In this document: positions 58,801 to 64,000 of the stretch, one piece after another
Numbering within the stretch: the stretch's first letter is position 1
Layout of the letters: the number at the start of each line of letters is the position of its first letter
Source of the DNA: Gordionus sp. m RMFG-2023
Taxonomy: Eukaryota > Nematomorpha > Gordioida > Chordodea > Parachordodidae
Assembly (NCBI RefSeq): GCF_954871325.1
Contig: NC_088776.1
Coordinates: 41,620,569 to 41,684,568, forward strand
Direction: 5' to 3'
DNA: 64,000 nucleotides
Made by a program: the position numbers and the translations under genes
The notes under the pieces: generated by a model
Told to the model about the DNA's origin: nothing
Seen by the model: only the letters and a program-made list of their open reading frames with translations
The model's database searches: none

Positions 58801-59371
58801 AAAAAGATTTAAAATTTTTATCAAAATATGTTTAAAAATCTTTTTTAACTTCAAAAAATATTTTTTGCTTAAAATTTTGGGAGGTGAAAATCACTAATAA
58901 ATTGTAACAAAAATAATATTACAATAAGTAGCATATCATTTTTTTTATTGAAAAAATATCAAATAAATGAAATCCATTTTTCATTTCATTTCATAATATA
59001 ATAATATAAATAAAAAATAAATATTATATAATATGTTTATTTGTTAATAAATAAAATATTAACAATAAATATAAATAAAATAAATTATTTTAATAAAAAT
59101 AATAATAGGCCGCGTTATATTTCGCGAAATAGTTTTCGCTATATTATCTTCGCGATTTATGTTTCGCGATATTGACTTCGCTATAAAATTTTCGCGATTA
59201 TTGATTCGCGATAAAAATTTCGCTCCAATGTATTCGCGGAAAAGTATTCGCTAATGTGTATTCGCGATAAAAGTTTTGCTATAAAATTCATTCGCGATAA
59301 ATGACATTCGCGATAAAAGTTTCGCGAAAAAGTGTTTCGCGATAAAAGTTTCGTTGAATTGACATGGAACC
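55858..59371. mobile_element. Giant fold-back element with Mutator-like ends
   Basis: A perfect 9-bp duplication TATAATATG (55849-55857 and 59372-59380) flanks 3.5 kb. The right end, read inward, is GGTTCCATGTCAATTCAACG; the left end matches after a few changes (GTCAATTCAGCGAAAC). 9-bp duplications and long inverted ends are typical of MULEs. Both tips are arrays of short TTCGCGATAAAA-type motifs. Inside, about six left-arm and eight right-arm units of ~115 bp centre on GACAATTGTCAT. They are more diverged than those of the 52431 element. There is no coding capacity. Confidence 0.85.
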
Positions 59372-59380
59372 TATAATATG

Positions 59381-60234
59381 AGTCATTTTTCTTTATTTTG
59401 TTGTATATTTTTTTAAAATCTTTATTATATTTTTTTACGCGTAGTAATATGGATGTGTAACAACGGCGCACATATTTGGCTTTGAATTGTATAATTTGTA
59501 AGACTCAGGATGAGTCCTATATTATTCTATTTTGGCAAATATTATAACTACTAGACTTATTTTTTTTATTTTACCAATAAAATTATTCGATATTTTATTA
59601 TTCTTGGGTTTCAAATTATTATCTTTAACAACTATTCTAGAGAAACAACTATATTCTTACTGTGAACAACTAATACACATGACCATGAGTGGGAAGAAGG
59701 TCATGACTGGCCATAATTTTGCTTTTTCAAAGAAAAGAGGGATTAATACTTATAGTTCGGTTTAAAGTTCATAATAAATGTTATTTTATAAATTTGCAAC
59801 TTTACCCAAAAGAACCAGTTTACTTAAGATATAAAGCATTCTACATCGCAATTAGTCAGCATCTAAAATTATCATGTAAAAATATCATGCTTAAGGATGT
59901 AACACGTGGGAAATTTCAGGGAAAATTCAAAATTTCCCTATAGTTTCCATAATTTTTATGTGTTTTTGATTAAATTATCAGTATTTCTATCATATTTTAC
60001 TAAAATATTTTTTCTTCTGCTTATACGTTCATTCTCAATCAACCCCAACAATATTAATATAGCTCAACTATAATGTTTGTCTGGAGAAAATGTTTTAATT
60101 AGGATAAAGGTCAGAAAGATATGAGATAGGGTTGGTGGTTAATTAAAGGTTTGAGAGATATGAATTAGGTAGGGTTAATTCATTATTTTAGTAACAAATC
60201 TGACAGGTCATGGGATTAAAACAGATTAATATAT
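59381..60234 (+). other. Possible transposon-derived coding scrap
   Basis: 59681-59765 reads SGKKVMTGHNFAFSKKRG, vaguely like the start of a FLYWCH zinc finger. 59770-59943 in another frame reads LQLYPKEPVYLRYKAFYIAI and ends KISL. Neither is convincing, and no splice join was established. Confidence 0.2.
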
Positions 60235-60590
60235 ATGTTGGCATCAATGCGTTTTTTCCTGCAAAGTGTTATTTTTTCAACTTAAAATTATTTTTTGAGC
60301 GCGTTTTTTTTAATTTAAAAATCTGATTTCACCAGAAATGTATTCCATCATGTTTGGAATACCTACTCTATGAATTTCAGATAATTTTATCATGAACTTT
60401 TGAACTAAATATAATTTATATTAGTTTTTTTCATTATAAATTATAAATGACTCAATATCGGTAAAATTATTTGAATTCATAAGATAGGTATTCTAAGCAT
60501 GCTGGAATAATTTCAGATAAAATCAAATTAAATTTTAAAAAACGCGCTCAAAAATTTAACGTCGAATAAAACACATTGACGCTATCATAT
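60235..60590. mobile_element. Palindromic MITE (about 355 bp)
   Basis: The arms share GGCATCAATGCGTTTT / GCGTCAATGTGTTTTA, GAGCGCGTTTTTTTTAA, and GGAATACCTA..GAATTTCAGATAATTT, inverted about a centre near 60420. TA-rich flanks prevent a firm duplication call. A diverged relative lies at 48580-48840. Confidence 0.75.
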
Positions 60591-61900
60591 ATAGTTGAAG
60601 CTAAATTTCTTAATTTTTGTTATAAAATTTTATAAATAGTCTAAATAATTGTTATTCTATCTCATTTGCAATTTTGAATATTAAAATTATCCAAATTAGT
60701 TACCTAGCTTAGAAATTATATTATAATTAATACAGATAAAATTTATATAATATAAGAAATTTTAAAAATAATTTTTAGTATAGAATAAATTAAACTGAAT
60801 CAATTAATTGTTTCCAAACAAACAATCCAATGTAAACAAAACAATTTCATGAAATAAATTTAGTGTTTCATTTGAAGAGCAAAGTAAACTAGATATTTAG
60901 AACAAGTTTAAACCTGTTCATATAACGGTTTTGCAATTATATTTATTATTTTAAATTATTAGCACAATTCGAAATATATTTACTCATTATATTTCATTAT
61001 GTTAGTTCTTTTCTAATTTATTTGTTAGATTACTAGTAATCAATTTGAAAAAATATATTGTGTTTAATATAAAAATTTCAAAATTTATATAACCGGAATG
61101 AATCAAAAAGAACCGGTATGAATTTCGATATTGAAACGAAACAATATAAATTATTTCAAAAATAATCGCAATGGAACTAAACCATTTTAAAAATGTGAAC
61201 TAAGACGATTAGGGAGGAGATAGGGGTACTTGTTTCCATAAATAATTAAGGGCAAGCTTCTAGAGGGTAGGAAATTAATAAATATGGAAAAGTGGCAAGG
61301 AGGTATGGGATAAATCTAGGCCTGTCGATTCCATTTTTTTTCTCTCATGTAGATGTTGTGGTTAAGTATTATAATATTGGTCAAACTAAATAACCACACA
61401 ACAGTGTCACAGTAGGCATAATTTTTACAATATTTTAACAATCGTCAATCAATAATATTGCTTTTTGTTGATCGGTCGGAGATTACAAAGTGTTATAATA
61501 AATAAAAAATAAAAATTATTATTTTTTACGGATAATAATTTTTGTAATATAAAATTTTTATTCGAGAGAATTGTGATTTTGGTTGAGAAATTTAAAAGGC
61601 GTTTTGTTTATTATTTAAAAAAAAAAATTATTTAAGAATTTAGAGTAAGTTCTTATTTTATTCTAATTAATTGTTATAAGAAAGTTGAGGTCGATTATAT
61701 ATTTATTTAAAAATAAAAATTGATTTATATTAAATAAAATATGAAATGGGTTATTTGTTTAAGTTTGATATTGAGCCTAGTATGTTTGGTAAAGTTGTCA
61801 TTTTCAAAAATTCTTGTTATCAATTTTTTATAAAAGTTTAATAAATTGGATTTAATTGGTCATTTATTTACAATGTTATTATTTTTAATAATATTTACTA
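60591..61900. other. AT-rich stretch before the retroelement fragment
   Basis: Nothing recognisable. The left edge of the Ty3/Gypsy fragment may extend into it. Confidence 0.4.
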
Positions 61901-63760
61901 TTCATATTACGAAAAATTTGATAAATAAATGTAAAAAAACTGTGGCGTCAAATAATTATTTAAAAAAAATATTTGACCTGGTAAGTAGTTTAAACGTGGT
62001 TTTAAATTAAATCAAGAATAGTGAACCAGAAGTGGTTAAAATTTTAAAGGATGATTAGTGTGATAGTCCGGAATATTTGGAGAGATCGGTATCAGGATAT
62101 ATAAATTGATGAATATGGATAATAATGCGATTAAGGCTAGATATGTGGCAAAAAGGGTTTTTCAAGGTAAAATAAATTTGGTAAAAATTTTGATGCGAAG
62201 AACAATATTTTGAATAATATTATATGTAGCCGTTGTGGTTATAAGGGACACCTACAACTTGTATGGTCAAAGAACAAAATTTTTGTGTAGGTTTTCCATT
62301 AAGAAAATTGGAAAATTCTAATGTGAGAGAAATTTCGGGTATTAACACAAATAATTTGATGTGTTACAATAAGATTATGATGATCCTCGTTTGTGTTTTT
62401 AGTGTAAAAAAAACGAAACATGTGGCCATAAATTGTGTTGAAATGTCAAATATTTTAAACTGACTATATGATTGCAGGTGTAATCATATAAAGGTCGAGA
62501 GACAGAGTAAAAATTTTTTTAATAAAGTATTAAATAATGGTAAAATGAGATATAATTCTCATAAAAGGAATGATTATGATAGAAATTTTTATAATTATGG
62601 TGATAAAATTAAAAATGTTAATTATCATTATAATCCGAATAAAAGGGATTATAATAATTTTAAATGGGAAAAATTCCTAGTGGTATTGTAAAAAAACATA
62701 TCAATATTGTTAAAAAGCCTCTAAATTCCAAGTTGAATTTATGCCCTAATAGAGATTCTAATGAAATTGATATTTCAGATAGAATGAATATTAATCAGCC
62801 TTAAAACATGTGATTTTAATGAATGAAAGATTAAATGAACAATGTCCTTGTCCTCGGGTTAAATTGAGGATTGATCATAGGTATATTGATATGTTATTCG
62901 ACACTGGTGCTAGAATTTCTATAATGTCTAGAGATAATTTTTATAAATATTGGTCGAATGGCATTATTGAAAAATAAAATATGTATGTGAAACAATTTGA
63001 TGGTTCTGATATTAAAGTTTTGAATAAAACCAGATAGGATGCTATTTTCAATGATACCACCATATGTTTAAATTTATGGTAGTAGAAAAAAAAATGTGAA
63101 AACTTTTATGAGGTGGGATTCGATTACCAAAATCTAACCTCGTAATTATTATTAGAATTTTTTTATCATTGATAGCGAATTGGCCAATTAATGCTAAATA
63201 AAAATAATTGCGGATAGTATCCGAAATAAAATGAAGAAAAAGAAATGCCTAATGTATTGAACGAAGGAAAGAAGCCTGTCGTAATTATCTAATTCTATCC
63301 CGAAAAATTAATGATAGAGTCGAGTAATTCTAAAGTAAATAGTGAAATTGATAAAGATAAAATGATAGATTTTGAAAATAATAAATTAAATAAGTTAATA
63401 ATGCTATTATACCTATTTTAGTTAAAAAAATGTATAATATAATTTTTGAAGAAATTAGGACGTCTAAATAATTATCAAGTAGACGTTAAACTTAAAGGTT
63501 TTCCCCATTATCTTGGCATGTGAAAAATGAAATAGAAGATGAATTAGACAAATGAGTAAATGATGGAATTATTATTTGGATTGAATATAGTGAATGGGCC
63601 ACAAGGCTGTGTGGTGATTTACGAGTTACTCTAAATCCAGGGGTTGTGGAAGTATTATATCCATTACCTAGAATTGGAGAAATTTTGGCCAATTTAAAAG
63701 GTGCATAATATTTTTCCAAAGTTGATTTTTCTTCTGCGTATTTAAAGCAGGGTCTAACAT
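61900..63760 (+). mobile_element. Ty3/Gypsy retrotransposon fragment, decayed
   Basis: In order on the + strand: zinc-knuckle region of gag (about 62229-62450), an aspartic protease with the DTGA motif (about 62830-62950), and the start of reverse transcriptase (about 63490-63745, with YPLPRIGEILANLKG). The order and motifs fit Ty3/Gypsy. It is broken many times, no LTR was identified, and recognisable sequence stops at about 63745-63760, so it is an old truncated fossil. Confidence 0.85.
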
Positions 63761-64000
63761 TTGCTCAAAATTCAAAAATCTTCACAGATCGTAGCTATTT
63801 TGAAGATCAAAAAATGCAAAGATTTTTTCGCTAAAAAAAATTTTGAGATTGCTCAAAAAAGATTTTTGGGCAAAATAAATAATGTTTTTTTGTAAAAAAA
63901 ATCTTCAATGATTTTGAGAAATAATTTTTGGAATATTATAATATAATAAAATCTTTAGTGATAAAATCTTTATTATAAAACATTTTTGATCCTAAAATTT
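63761..64000. other. Unidentified repeat at the right edge
   Basis: It repeats TTGCTCAAAA, AAGATTTTT and AAATCTTTA-type motifs. It may be the start of an element inserted into the retrotransposon (candidate end CAGGGTCTAAC at 63749). Confidence 0.35.

Noticed and set aside
1-64000. CRISPR array, phage or bacterial operon
   Set aside because: The tandem repeats here are contiguous or inside inverted-repeat transposons, with no unique spacers of fixed length. Genes have spliceosomal introns and animal domains.

Overview
The window is very AT-rich animal (metazoan) nuclear DNA. By eye it is well over 70 % A+T, and most of it is transposon-derived. Two host genes, both on the + strand, can be rebuilt exon by exon from conserved protein motifs and matching splice phases. 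No single long open reading frame shows either of them. The first is an RMND5/GID2-type E3 ubiquitin ligase (11551-24518, 8 exons, 418 aa). The second is a NETO-type CUB-CUB-LDLa transmembrane protein (35848-51408, 8 exons recognised, 582 aa without its signal-peptide exon). NETO proteins are glutamate-receptor auxiliary subunits, so the source is an animal with a nervous system. I cannot name the phylum. Intron sizes are bimodal: the first four RMND5 introns are 41-48 nt, while others reach 9.2 and 11.1 kb.

Layout. 1-11.5 kb is gene-free. It holds a decayed hAT remnant, a non-coding LTR element (3918-6913) with a related inverted copy (9174-10640), and several hAT-type MITEs. 11.55-24.5 kb is RMND5. 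Its last intron carries a 3.7-kb hAT element with a second complete-ended hAT inside it, and further hAT remnants. 24.5-35.8 kb is mostly bare AT-rich DNA with a hAT element (26429-27883), a MITE, and two weak candidate exon groups of unknown identity. 35.8-51.4 kb is the NETO-like gene. Its 11-kb intron holds a 3.3-kb inverted-repeat element, a decayed hAT, a 2.5-kb hAT and a direct 0.3-kb duplication. A TA-flanked MITE lies 12 bp inside another of its introns. 52.4-59.4 kb has two giant fold-back elements (2.66 and 3.51 kb). Their ends and target-site duplications differ, but both have arms built from the same ~119-bp tandem unit centred on the palindrome TGACAATTGTCA. 59.4-64 kb has a palindromic MITE and a decayed Ty3/Gypsy fragment at the right edge.

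The two genes are not functionally linked. RMND5 is the RING subunit of the cytosolic GID/CTLH ubiquitin ligase; NETO acts at the plasma membrane. I saw no tRNA, rRNA, CRISPR or prokaryote-type feature. The most unusual structure is the shared dimeric ~119-bp repeat inside two unrelated fold-back elements.
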